From a virus: a stretch of DNA of 64,000 nucleotides. Every line of letters starts with the position of its first letter. Positions within the stretch are counted from its first letter, which is position 1. Under the pieces are notes generated by a model. The model made no database searches. It saw nothing but the letters and a program-made list of their open reading frames with translations, and had not been told where the DNA came from. Both the position numbers and the translations under genes were made by a program. Shown here piece after piece: positions 47,090 through 55,561 of the stretch. The DNA lies in IMG/VR virus record IMGVR_UViG_3300032893_000036, positions 1-64,000 of that record. The stretch is one strand, 5' to 3'.

Positions 47090-49144
47090 TTAAAGCCCCT
47101 GCGCGAAGTTAGCCAATCCTTGCGCTTTGGGCGGCAGTGTCGGCAGTTGAGCCGCCTGCATGGCCGATTCAAACACGCCGTAGCTGTATCCACCGTTACC
47201 CAGGATGTCGATGTCGGAAAAGATCGTGCACCAGCCGACGCTGATTGCCTTGAGCATGTACAAGAACCCTTGATGGGTTCCGTCGATCACCTTGCCGCTG
47301 TCTGAGTAGACATACTTGAACCGGGAGTCCCGATAGCAGGAGTACAACTGCGCCTTCCAGCCTGCGACCGATCCACCCGTGCCGTCCTTGAAGTTGTCCC
47401 CGCCCTCGTAGCAGTTGAACTGCACCGTGTTCCAGGGTTGGCCGGAAATGCCGCTTTGGATGCCCTGGATCTGGCTGATCTGCAGCCCGATGTAACCGCT
47501 GGCATTGATCTGTGTGCAGGTATGGCCGCTCACCACATTGGTATAGGCGAGCTGCATGATGGCGAGATTCGGATCTCCCAGCGCCAGAATGAAGTTGATA
47601 TCCGTCGAGTTGGTGAGCGCGGTGATATCCAGATACGGCGCGACCCACACACAAAATGACCCGTGCAGATGCAGGTAGGCCGCAGTCCCCGTGATGAGCG
47701 TGTTGAGCGAGTCGTTCAGCTGGCTGTAGGCGGAACTGACGGTCTGACAACCGACGCCAAAGACCACGCGCGAGGAATATGCGGATGATCCATAGACTGC
47801 ATAGATCGCATCTGCAGCGGTCCCTGAGGCATATCCGAGTGCCTTCTGGCTGTTCGCGGTGCTGTAAATGCCTTGGCTGAGGTAATTGGCGTACTTCTGC
47901 TGCGGGAACGTCGCATTCCAGACCTCGTTGGAAATCTCACCATATAGCTTCTGCGCACTGTTCAGCCCGGCAGTCCCCACTCCGTCCAAACATCCGGTGC
48001 CGTTGTAGAACATGTTGGCGACATCGGTGTATTCGGTGGACTGCGTGCCCTCGAAATTGAAGTTGTGGTGGATGTCGATCCCAAGCTTGTTTCCAAGCGC
48101 GATGATGACCTCAATCGGCACGCCATCCGGCCCGTTCCAGAGCGCCGAGGTCGGTCGAGCGCGGTTGCTCCAGGGTGCAATGATAGCGTAAACAGACGCA
48201 TTGGTCTGAGTAGCACTCAACGCACTGAACGTGACGGTAGAGCTGTAGGCAGTGCAGTTGATGTTGCGGAAGACACCGTCCGACCACAGCGCGCTATAGG
48301 TGCCGGTAGGCAGCAGCCAGACGTTTCCGGAGATCGTCCCGTCCGAATACTGCCCGTTGATGGTGGCAGACGTGTCGTTGATCTGCGGAGTGGATGAGAA
48401 CTGTACCTGTGGCAAGCGCCAGTTCTGGTTGCGCCAGTCCATGTCACGAAAGATCGAGATCTTTGCTGCCTGCATACAGGCGATGAAGTTCGGATCGAAG
48501 ATCTCGCCCGCGTCGTATGCCGTCGTGTTCCCGGAATACACCAGATCCATCGCTCGAGGGTTATTCGGGGATGCGCCAACGCTCGTGAAAGTCCAGGTGA
48601 TACCGGCCGTCGATGGCGTGTTGCAGTTGAAGGTGATGACCGCCTGACCGTTGCCGGTATTGGTCACCTGATTACCGACCACGGAACAGTTGGGGCTCGT
48701 GCAAGCGACGCTGGTCGGATCACCGCTCAGCGTCATCACGAACTGCCCAGTGATCCGCATGCGCCACTGGCCGGCCGGATAGAGGGTGGTTGCCCCTGGT
48801 GGCGGAATGGAAGCGCCGCCACTAACCGTGTTGATATTGACGAAGACAGCGCCGTGCACCGAGGTGTACACGGTGCTGTCGATGCCGGTCAGCGAGGTGA
48901 GATAGCCAAGCGAGTCCAGCTGCAGGTTTGCCGGATGGTCTGCGCCCGAGGTGTTCCAAGAATTGAGCGAAGATCCGCCTCCTCGGGCGAACTTCAGCAC
49001 GTTCATGAACGGCATCTCAGTGCCGTATACCTGCAATGGGGTCGCGTTCATCCCCACGCGGTTGACGATCGCACCGCCAGCCGCAGCTGCAAATAAACCG
49101 CCCGCGTTACCAATCAATCTTGAGCCCGATCCGACGAGGCTCAC
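47090..49144 (-). CDS. 684-aa tail spike/depolymerase candidate (glycoside-hydrolase-like)
   Basis: N-terminus Gly/Ala-rich (GNAGGLFAAAAGGAIVNRVG). The central part contains VPIEVIIALGNKLGIDIHHN and KLYGEISNEVWNATFPQQKY; N-E in SNEVWN fits the clan-A GH acid/base Glu, and NCYEGGDNF could hold the nucleophile. Cys pairs suggest disulfides (CTSPNC). This is a plausible polysaccharide depolymerase spike. The GH family is not certain. Confidence 0.65.
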   Translation of the reverse strand: MSLVGSGSRLIGNAGGLFAAAAGGAIVNRVGMNATPLQVYGTEMPFMNVLKFARGGGSSLNSWNTSGADHPANLQLDSLGYLTSLTGIDSTVYTSVHGAVFVNINTVSGGASIPPPGATTLYPAGQWRMRITGQFVMTLSGDPTSVACTSPNCSVVGNQVTNTGNGQAVITFNCNTPSTAGITWTFTSVGASPNNPRAMDLVYSGNTTAYDAGEIFDPNFIACMQAAKISIFRDMDWRNQNWRLPQVQFSSTPQINDTSATINGQYSDGTISGNVWLLPTGTYSALWSDGVFRNINCTAYSSTVTFSALSATQTNASVYAIIAPWSNRARPTSALWNGPDGVPIEVIIALGNKLGIDIHHNFNFEGTQSTEYTDVANMFYNGTGCLDGVGTAGLNSAQKLYGEISNEVWNATFPQQKYANYLSQGIYSTANSQKALGYASGTAADAIYAVYGSSAYSSRVVFGVGCQTVSSAYSQLNDSLNTLITGTAAYLHLHGSFCVWVAPYLDITALTNSTDINFILALGDPNLAIMQLAYTNVVSGHTCTQINASGYIGLQISQIQGIQSGISGQPWNTVQFNCYEGGDNFKDGTGGSVAGWKAQLYSCYRDSRFKYVYSDSGKVIDGTHQGFLYMLKAISVGWCTIFSDIDILGNGGYSYGVFESAMQAAQLPTLPPKAQGLANFAQGL

Positions 49145-51388
49145 TTAAGCACTCACATTGTAGAGATTGACGAATGGGGCAATGTTGGCAACCGACCCAG
49201 TGATCTGCGAGAGCCCGATGGATGACGGCATCGCGACCGATGTGGTGCTGAAGTAGCCACCGCCCAAAATAACTTGGTTGCTTGCCGCGCTCGCGGCGCC
49301 CAGCTGGCCACTGTACGTCAGCGCACCTTCCGAGGCCACGACGTTGTTGAACGTGGCGAAATTGAATCCAGACGATGCAGTATTTGACATCAGTCCGAGC
49401 CAGTAATTTCCGGGCGTCATCGATGCAGCCAGCGGCAGCGTCAGTCCGCGGATACCTGCATAACTCGCACTTGACGCGGTGGACGAGTTCGTCATCGCGT
49501 AGCTCTGCGAGCCGGACGTAGCCAGCGACAGCGTCGATCCGTTTCTCGTATATAGCGCGCCGTACACTGAGATCGTGTTGCCGTAGCTAGAGTTCGTGTT
49601 AGAGAAGCTACCGGAGATGAATTCACGCAGCGCGGACACCGACAGATTGGCATCCAGCACGATCTGTTGCAGGACGACGCTACCCGCGCCAAGTGCTGTG
49701 GTGAGCGGTAGTCCGTTCAGAATTCCGTTATCCCAATACGATAGCGTGCCGTAGTTCGGTGCTCCGATGCTGATCGTGCTTCCATTGGTAGAAATTGACA
49801 CCGCACCCGTCGCGCTCAATGAACTGGTCGCAGGCGCCGAGACCTGAATCGACCCGTTGCTGAAGCCCATCGTCATGGCGCCTAGTGCGTTGAACGATTG
49901 CGTGCGCATATCAAGGGTCGTGGACGAGTTCTGCGTGGTGTTCCCCAGCGCATACAGTCCCACGCTAGACACCTGAGTCGCTGAGAAGCTTGCCGTCACC
50001 ACGGAGCTATTACTCATGCCGAAAGTGACGTTGTTCGAGTTACTGAACGCCACCGTTCCGCCATTCGTGCTTTGAGTGCCAGCGCTGATTGCCGCTCCTC
50101 CGCCACCAGCAGCAGCACTTGCCGTAATGACCGAACCATTGAGACCAAAACTCACGCCATTGGAATTGCTGAACGTGACGGCCGACAGGTTATTGCTCGT
50201 CGTGCCGGCACTCACATTGATTGCGGTCAGCGATGTGGCTACCGATCCTGTAATCGTCGACCCGTTAAGGCCAAAACTAACGCCGTTGGAATTTGAAAAG
50301 ACCACCGACCCGAGAGAATTCGAAGTCGTGCCCGCCGACACCGACAGGTTGGCGAAATTGGTCGTGCCAGGAGCCGAGATGACGAGCGTGTTGCCGCTCA
50401 TGCCGACCGAGACCACGCCCGAACCCGACACGTTGAAGGCCGAAAGTGCCATCGTATTGCTTGAGCTCTGCGCTGTCGTGTTGCCGAGCGCCAGAATCGA
50501 GGCCGAGGCACCCGCGCCCGAAGCGCTTGCCGTGATCGTGGACCCATTCAGTCCGAACGACACGCCGTTGCTGTTCGAGAAGACGATGGAGCCGAGGTTG
50601 TTACTGGTCGTGCCGGCGCTGATGTTCGGAGACCCTCCGCCCGCAGCCGCAGCCGATAGCGCCAAGTTTAACCCGGCCGTATTCAGCGTCATGCTGGCCG
50701 AGACATTGGTCCCTGCGAATGTCGTGCCCTGACCAGCCGCCGATGTGCTGTTGTAACTGGCGGTGAGAGTGCTGGCGTTAATGCCAAACGTCACTCCGTT
50801 GGAATTGCTATAGACGAGAGTCGATTGCGAGGCCGTGATCGTCTGGCCGTTCAGACCGAAAGAAACACCATTGGCATTGCTAAAAGAAATGGCGCCAGTA
50901 TTCGCACTTGTCGTGCCAGCTTGGATCGCCTGAATGTTGCTCTGCGTTTGCGCGGTCTGGGCAAATGTGGCTGTTGCGGTGACAGTGGAGACGTTTAATC
51001 CGAAGCTGACGTTGTTACTATTACTGAACACGACTGCGCCGGCCGACACGCTATTCGCACCGGCCGAAATCGCTGAGACGCCTGGATTGGCGCTGGCCGT
51101 GATCTGAGTCGACCCGGACATGCCGAAAGTGACGTTGTTCGAGTTTGCAAAGACCTGCGTGCCAGAAGTCGCGGTCTGAGTGCCGGCGCCGATTGCCGCA
51201 ATGCCAGCTGCAGCTCCCGGCGTGACGGTCGCCGTGATCGTCCCGTTGTTGTAGCCAAATGTAACGCCGTTGCTGTTGCTGAATATGACGGTGCCGCTGC
51301 TGGCACTGCCGCCACCGGCTGATATCGCGACACCCCCACCTCCACCTCCGCCAGGGATGTATGCATTACCGTTCGACGCATTAGCCAT
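49145..51388 (-). CDS. 747-aa repetitive tail fibre
   Basis: About nine copies of a F-S-N-S-N-G-V-S-F-G-L-N-G-S-T-I-T-A-S-like unit (roughly residues 35-460), each joined by AISAGTTSNNLGSIV-type segments; three degenerate copies follow. N-terminal Gly run YIPGGGGGGG. C-terminal ~250 aa non-repetitive (tip). Repeats of ~40-50 aa resemble trimeric beta-solenoid shafts. The DNA is repetitive, so copy number may vary between isolates. Confidence 0.8.
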   Translation of the reverse strand: MANASNGNAYIPGGGGGGGVAISAGGGSASSGTVIFSNSNGVTFGYNNGTITATVTPGAAAGIAAIGAGTQTATSGTQVFANSNNVTFGMSGSTQITASANPGVSAISAGANSVSAGAVVFSNSNNVSFGLNVSTVTATATFAQTAQTQSNIQAIQAGTTSANTGAISFSNANGVSFGLNGQTITASQSTLVYSNSNGVTFGINASTLTASYNSTSAAGQGTTFAGTNVSASMTLNTAGLNLALSAAAAGGGSPNISAGTTSNNLGSIVFSNSNGVSFGLNGSTITASASGAGASASILALGNTTAQSSSNTMALSAFNVSGSGVVSVGMSGNTLVISAPGTTNFANLSVSAGTTSNSLGSVVFSNSNGVSFGLNGSTITGSVATSLTAINVSAGTTSNNLSAVTFSNSNGVSFGLNGSVITASAAAGGGGAAISAGTQSTNGGTVAFSNSNNVTFGMSNSSVVTASFSATQVSSVGLYALGNTTQNSSTTLDMRTQSFNALGAMTMGFSNGSIQVSAPATSSLSATGAVSISTNGSTISIGAPNYGTLSYWDNGILNGLPLTTALGAGSVVLQQIVLDANLSVSALREFISGSFSNTNSSYGNTISVYGALYTRNGSTLSLATSGSQSYAMTNSSTASSASYAGIRGLTLPLAASMTPGNYWLGLMSNTASSGFNFATFNNVVASEGALTYSGQLGAASAASNQVILGGGYFSTTSVAMPSSIGLSQITGSVANIAPFVNLYNVSA

Positions 51389-51392
51389 GGGC

Positions 51393-52034
51393 TTACCGAC
51401 TCGCCACGTTGTACTGAATAACTTTCATGGTCACCGAGCCTGATCCGCTGTTGAGGAGCGCCCGGACGTACGTCGGGGTGAACAGGAAATTGGTCTGCAC
51501 GGCTCCCGTGGCATTTACTCCGTTCGTGTCGTTCGTGTTGATCCATGTCATGGAGGACACGCCCACGGGATCAGTCGGGCTATTCGGGTCATCGTAGGTC
51601 GATTGGATGGTGTAATTCACCGTCCCGCTGACATCGCACTGAATCCCCACTGGAGGGCTGGCCCACTCATCAAGCCGCACCCACGGCGTCGCGCCCGTGC
51701 CGCTGGTCCCGACTGTCACGGCAGCGGAGGCATTGCCGGCGATGGTGATCGATGTCACCTTGGCATAGTCCAATACGGACGTCACGCTCGTGCCGTTGCT
51801 GGTTACCGTCTCAGTGAGCAGCGAGCCCGTCGGCGTCGTTCCAGTGATGGTGAACGGGTGTGTGTTGTCGGTCGTCGTGATCGTGATGCGCTGCGGATTG
51901 GTGATGACAGCAACGCCTCCCGTGACCAATGCCCCATTCAGCGTCAGCGGTCCGGAGGTGGGCGTCTGCGACAGCGCGATGTTGTTCCCCGTCTGCGCAG
52001 TCAGCGGGCCTACGGTCGCGGTGATCGGTCTCAA
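51393..52034 (-). CDS. 213-aa beta-sandwich structural protein
   Basis: MRPITATVGPLTAQTGNNIA, Thr/Ser-rich; ends with QTNFLFTPTYVRALLNSGSG. Resembles small head-decoration or fibre-associated proteins. SD-like AGGAG lies upstream. Function not known. Confidence 0.6.
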   Translation of the reverse strand: MRPITATVGPLTAQTGNNIALSQTPTSGPLTLNGALVTGGVAVITNPQRITITTTDNTHPFTITGTTPTGSLLTETVTSNGTSVTSVLDYAKVTSITIAGNASAAVTVGTSGTGATPWVRLDEWASPPVGIQCDVSGTVNYTIQSTYDDPNSPTDPVGVSSMTWINTNDTNGVNATGAVQTNFLFTPTYVRALLNSGSGSVTMKVIQYNVASR

Positions 52035-52055
52035 GTTTCGCTCTCCTAAAACGAC

Positions 52056-52078
52056 AACGGCAGCGCGAGGCTGCCGTT
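52056..52078 (-). terminator. Stem-loop between genes, weak terminator-like
   Basis: AACGGCAGC and GCTGCCGTT form a perfect 9-bp stem with a 5-nt loop in the 74-bp gap upstream of the 213-aa gene. On the minus strand it is followed by GTCGTTTT, a poor U-run. Partial attenuation of the late operon is possible. Confidence 0.45.
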
Positions 52079-52108
52079 AATCGCGCATCGCCAATGGGGC
52101 GCTCGTCG

Positions 52109-52453
52109 TTACGCTTTCTGGTCCATGCCGCCGATGTCAGGATCCGGGCCCATCGTCTTGTGGCCCGGTGGCTCCTTGCCCTTGTTCGCGCCCGTGAACG
52201 GATTCGCCTCCGATCCCGTGCGGCCGCCGCTCTTGCGCGGTTTCCTGCCCGCATGCATCGGCGCTTTGCCGCCATCAATCTTGCCAACCTCAGTCTTGCC
52301 ACCATGCTTTCGCTTCGCACGGCCGCCCTTCTTCATCTCCTCAGCCTCGTCATCAATCTTCTTCGCGTTCGTGCGCGGTTCGGGTTTGGACTTCAGGTCC
52401 TCCTCATCCTCATTCACGCCGCCCGTCGATCGAGATTTACGTCCGCCTTTCAT
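52109..52453 (-). CDS. Basic GG-motif protein
   Basis: 114 aa, strongly charged and disordered. Contains six basic/Gly-Gly elements: MKGGRKSRS, RSTGGVNEDEE, MKKGGRAKRK, KRKHGGKTEV, KIDGGKAP and RKSGGRTGSE. The same peptide type occurs in four other virion-region proteins of this window. DNA-binding or docking roles are possible; function unknown. Confidence 0.6.
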   Translation of the reverse strand: MKGGRKSRSTGGVNEDEEDLKSKPEPRTNAKKIDDEAEEMKKGGRAKRKHGGKTEVGKIDGGKAPMHAGRKPRKSGGRTGSEANPFTGANKGKEPPGHKTMGPDPDIGGMDQKA

Positions 52454-52469
52454 GTCTCAGTCTCCAGGC

Positions 52470-53054
52470 TTACGAGGCCAGGTTGATACCTTGAGCGTAA
52501 GTGACCGTCAGCGTGCCGACGCCACTTCCCGTGTTGGTGGATAGTACGACGACTTGGATGTCCTGCGTACCGACGTTGTCCCAGTTGCCGATTTGGGTCG
52601 CGCCCGTTCCGGGGACGATGCTCACCTGACCCAAGGCACCCGAGGTCACGACCGCATTCGCCGCCGTCAGTGCGGTTGCGGATGCGCCCGTGCCAAGGCC
52701 CAGAGTCGTCGCGCCACCCGTCCACGCGGTCGTCACCATCAGTTTGATCGAGTGAATCTGGCTCTGCGCCGGAATCACAATCGGGCAGGCGAACTGCCCG
52801 GCGGTACCCGTGTTGGTCGCCTGCGTGATCACGCACGACTGCGACATCACGACATAGCCCTGATTGCAGGTGCCGACCGTGCCGCCCACGCCCGCAAGGT
52901 TGCCAGTGCCATCTGAAGCGAGCACCGAGCCCACAATCAGCGGGCCTTGAAACTCGGTACCAGGAAGCGCCGGGCTACCGTTCGGCTGTGTCAGCGCGCC
53001 CGGCTGTGTATCAGGTAGCGTCTGGCCGCTGGTGGGGGTGATGTACTGGGTCAT
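52470..53054 (-). CDS. 194-aa structural protein
   Basis: MTQYITPTSGQTLPDTQPGA; Thr/Ala/Gly beta protein with two Cys (GTCNQGYVVMSQSC). Next to capsid genes; may be a head-decoration or fibre protein. Overlaps the HNH gene by 4 nt. Confidence 0.6.
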   Translation of the reverse strand: MTQYITPTSGQTLPDTQPGALTQPNGSPALPGTEFQGPLIVGSVLASDGTGNLAGVGGTVGTCNQGYVVMSQSCVITQATNTGTAGQFACPIVIPAQSQIHSIKLMVTTAWTGGATTLGLGTGASATALTAANAVVTSGALGQVSIVPGTGATQIGNWDNVGTQDIQVVVLSTNTGSGVGTLTVTYAQGINLAS

Positions 53055-53782
53055 TTCACTTCCTCGGTCGTGACAATCGTCAGGGCCGGAGTAGTCGGCT
53101 CACGACCGGAATGCTTGTCGAGGTACTTCACGGCGGCGAGCAGGATATCTCGATTATCCTTTGCTTTGCCCAACATCTGATTGCATTCCGAGCAGAGCAA
53201 CGCGCGTACTTTACCCGTTTCATGGTCGTGATCGACTGAAAGTGCTTTCACTTTGCCGCCACGAGTATGGGTCTCTTCGCCGTTGCATATTGCGCATTTT
53301 CCGCTCTGAGCAATCAGCATCTGGCCGTACTCTGCCAGCGAAAGATTGAACTTGCTGCGTAGATGGGCGTCCTTCCAGTCCATACCCTGAGCAGCCTGAT
53401 ATTCGCGATTGTAATCAGCGCGCCCCTCCGGCGTGCTCAGATCATGCGGAGTCGTTATTGAATTAGACTGCCGCAGATTCTGAATCCGCAGATTGAGTGG
53501 ATCGCCGTCCTCGAAATAAATCTTCCCTATAGGCCATTCGCCGTAATGGAGTGCCCAAGCGACTCGTTGAGCTGGCATCGACGCACCAAGCACGCGGACA
53601 TACCTGTATGCGCCCTTGCTGCCATCTGAGAGCGTTCGCGTGGACTTAGTGCAGCCCGCTTCGGAGCCAACACGTACCTTAGATGCGCTCTTGACGCGCC
53701 AGAAAATCTTACCGGTCTCAGGGTCGTAAACGAAAATCTCGGCCAGCTTCTCAACCGGCACTGCGTTTTGATCGAAAGGCAT
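53051..53782 (-). CDS. HNH-type homing endonuclease fused to an endonuclease-VII-like domain
   Basis: 243 aa from MPFDQNAVPVEKLAEIFVYD. First part (about 10-115) is HNH_3-like: ASMPAQRVAWALHYGEW, FEDGDPLNLRIQNLRQSNS. The second part (about 135-225) is endonuclease VII-like (T4 gp49 type): CAICNGEETHTRGG, LSVDHDHETGKVRALLCSEC, with C-x2-C...C-x2-C zinc and H-D-H catalytic core. Two nuclease modules in one chain are unusual. It sits directly downstream of the major capsid gene. See the hairpin/promoter at 53786-53818 for its control. Confidence 0.88.
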   Translation of the reverse strand: MPFDQNAVPVEKLAEIFVYDPETGKIFWRVKSASKVRVGSEAGCTKSTRTLSDGSKGAYRYVRVLGASMPAQRVAWALHYGEWPIGKIYFEDGDPLNLRIQNLRQSNSITTPHDLSTPEGRADYNREYQAAQGMDWKDAHLRSKFNLSLAEYGQMLIAQSGKCAICNGEETHTRGGKVKALSVDHDHETGKVRALLCSECNQMLGKAKDNRDILLAAVKYLDKHSGREPTTPALTIVTTEEVK

Positions 53783-53785
53783 ATA

Positions 53786-53818
53786 AGTCTCCAAGTTGTT
53801 GTTGGAGACTATAGTATA
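53786..53818 (-). promoter_or_regulatory. SD-sequestering hairpin overlapping a -10 promoter element
   Basis: On the minus strand, AGTCTCCAA-CAACAAC-TTGGAGACT is a perfect 9-bp stem (53786-53810). Its 3' arm contains the SD GGAGAC of the ATG at 53782. TATACT (53813-53818) is a good -10; -35 is poor. Transcripts begun from this promoter would start about 53806, inside the 5' arm, and lose half the stem. Read-through transcripts from the capsid gene would fold fully and hide the SD. Confidence 0.6.
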
Positions 53819-53883
53819 TCCTTTAGATAAAACGGCGGAAATCATTTTTTGACAGATAACTTTTGGAGATTTATGAAAGATAA

Positions 53884-54798
53884 TCAGCTAGTTGGGAACG
53901 AGCCGTAGAGCGATCTCCAATTGAAGTACGAAAGGCTATAGCGCTCGTATCCCTTGACTAAAAGGTTATCAGTAACGAAGTCCACCTGCATGTCGCTCTC
54001 GTACGGAATGCGCTCCATGTAGGCGAGTCCGGGGATGTTGGTGAGCCCGAACCACGCGAACTGCGAGGTCAGGAAGTCCATCACCATGTAGCCTTCTGGG
54101 ATGCCGCCAGCCGTCGACAGGATCGCGTTGACGTCGTTGTCGGCGGTGCCAGGCCGCAGTTCGGTCTTGGTCAGTCGAATTGCGACCGGCTCTAACTGCG
54201 GGGGTACGATCAGCTTGCGGAAGCGGGCGAACATCTTCAGTCCCGCCTGATCCTTGAAGTTCGTGCGGACCGACACCTGCGCGTTCAGCAGCGTCGCTTC
54301 GTTCAAGTCCACCTGCGTGGTCGGCGTGTTTGCAATCGTCGCGCCGTCGATCGGGTGGGTCGTCGCGCACAGCGCAACACCGTCACCGTTCACGTTCGCG
54401 TTGTAGGTCGTCGCGGTGTTGAGGACGTTCGCGCCGTAGATCTCTTTCGCTTGGTGGAACGACTCCATCAGCCCCAAGTTGGACGGGTGGAACTGGGTCT
54501 TGTACAGGTTATCGTCGATCGCTTTGCGCGTGATCGCGTAGCCCAAGCCGATCTCGATGTGCTCCTGGTTGTAGACGTATCGCTCGCCGGCATTGTTATC
54601 GAATGCCGTCTGGCCGCCTTCACTCTTCAGCTGCGCGAGAGGCAAGTAGCGCATCTCGGCCGTGCGCTCAAGCGCCAGCTTTGAGGTGTACTTGGTGAAG
54701 ACTTTGTCATATTGAGACGGGATCTGTTCATATTTTCCGGTGACACCCCGGAGCCCCGGCAGCAACAGGTCTTTGATGGCTGAAAGATTAATTGCCAC
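53884..54798 (-). CDS. Major capsid protein (HK97-fold, Mu GpT-like)
   Basis: 304 aa. MAINLSAIKDLLLPGLRGVT, then the E-loop-like segment with Lys/Arg/Glu, HQAKEIYGANVLNTATTYNA (spine helix), TTHPIDGATIANTPTTQVDL and ending ERYSLSYFNWRSLYGSFPT. These match Mu GpT-like/T5-like capsids (~300 aa). No protease domain or scaffold-like delta region is present. Flanked on both sides by HNH genes; scaffold, GroES-like, portal genes follow upstream. Confidence 0.87.
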   Translation of the reverse strand: MAINLSAIKDLLLPGLRGVTGKYEQIPSQYDKVFTKYTSKLALERTAEMRYLPLAQLKSEGGQTAFDNNAGERYVYNQEHIEIGLGYAITRKAIDDNLYKTQFHPSNLGLMESFHQAKEIYGANVLNTATTYNANVNGDGVALCATTHPIDGATIANTPTTQVDLNEATLLNAQVSVRTNFKDQAGLKMFARFRKLIVPPQLEPVAIRLTKTELRPGTADNDVNAILSTAGGIPEGYMVMDFLTSQFAWFGLTNIPGLAYMERIPYESDMQVDFVTDNLLVKGYERYSLSYFNWRSLYGSFPTS

Positions 54799-54804
54799 TT
54801 CTCG

Positions 54805-55560
54805 TTACTCCTGCGCCGCGGCTATGACGCTCTTCCAAATTCGCCCGTTGCGAATCATGGATATGAGCGGAACTCCTACGCCGTATTGGCGCGAGAGTTG
54901 ACTGTGAGGAATGGATGCGTCGGCGCTCTTGATTGCCATGACCTGATTCCGTGTGAGTTTCGCTCTGCCGTCTGCTTTTTCGACGCGCTTTTCCGGCATC
55001 GGGACATGTGTCCACGTCTTGCCGGTGATGATCTGGTGAATGTTCGTTCGATCGATTCCGTACTTCTTGCTGAGATCTTTGAGGCTCTGCGCAGAATTGC
55101 GGATATCGACCACGTCGGCATCAGTAAGTTTGGCTAGGTCATTCAACGTGCCGGGCCTCGGCGCCGGCAGTTTGAATCGGCCTCGCTTGATGCAGTCCGC
55201 CATGTTTTCTTTACGAGTGCCAGCCCGAAGATGATTCGGATTGACGCACGCCGGAGTGTCGCAAGAATGAAGTACGTCGAGGCCATCAGGAATAGGACCA
55301 ATGAACAATTTGTGACTCAATCGGTGAGCGATGTCTCCGCGACCGAGCCCCTTGCGGCCAGCGATCGACTTGAAATAGCCGTAACCGCTGTTGCTTAGAG
55401 TCCCAGTCCAAATCCAACATCCTGTGTCAGATTTACGGCAACGGCTGAAAAATACAGCCAATGTTGCTTCTCGATCTGTGACAACCCGAAATGGAATTCC
55501 TTCGACGGCGTCAAATTCGCGCATGGCTTCTTCAACTGTGTTGAAACAGGAAGAAATCAT
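54805..55560 (-). CDS. HNH homing endonuclease with C-terminal HTH repeats
   Basis: 251 aa from MISSCFNTVEEAMREFDAVE. HNH core: CWIWTGTLSNSGYGYFKSIA, AHRLSHKLFIGPIPDGLDVL, HSCDTPACVNPNHLRAGTRK. C-terminal parts contain two DNA-binding HTH/NUMOD-like stretches (YGIDRTNIHQIITGKTW, YGVGVPLISMIRNGRIW). Free-standing homing nuclease located between the capsid and the next structural gene. A second start, MREFDAVEGI at 55524, has a GAAGAAG SD and a small hairpin TTCAAC-ACA-GTTGAA just before it. Confidence 0.85.
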   Translation of the reverse strand: MISSCFNTVEEAMREFDAVEGIPFRVVTDREATLAVFFSRCRKSDTGCWIWTGTLSNSGYGYFKSIAGRKGLGRGDIAHRLSHKLFIGPIPDGLDVLHSCDTPACVNPNHLRAGTRKENMADCIKRGRFKLPAPRPGTLNDLAKLTDADVVDIRNSAQSLKDLSKKYGIDRTNIHQIITGKTWTHVPMPEKRVEKADGRAKLTRNQVMAIKSADASIPHSQLSRQYGVGVPLISMIRNGRIWKSVIAAAQE

Positions 55561-55561
55561 A

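Noticed and set aside
53846-53883. Plus-strand promoter TTGACA-17-TATGAA upstream of the capsid end
   Set aside because: It would run antisense into the capsid gene and no gene starts there; the match is likely chance in an AT-rich gap.
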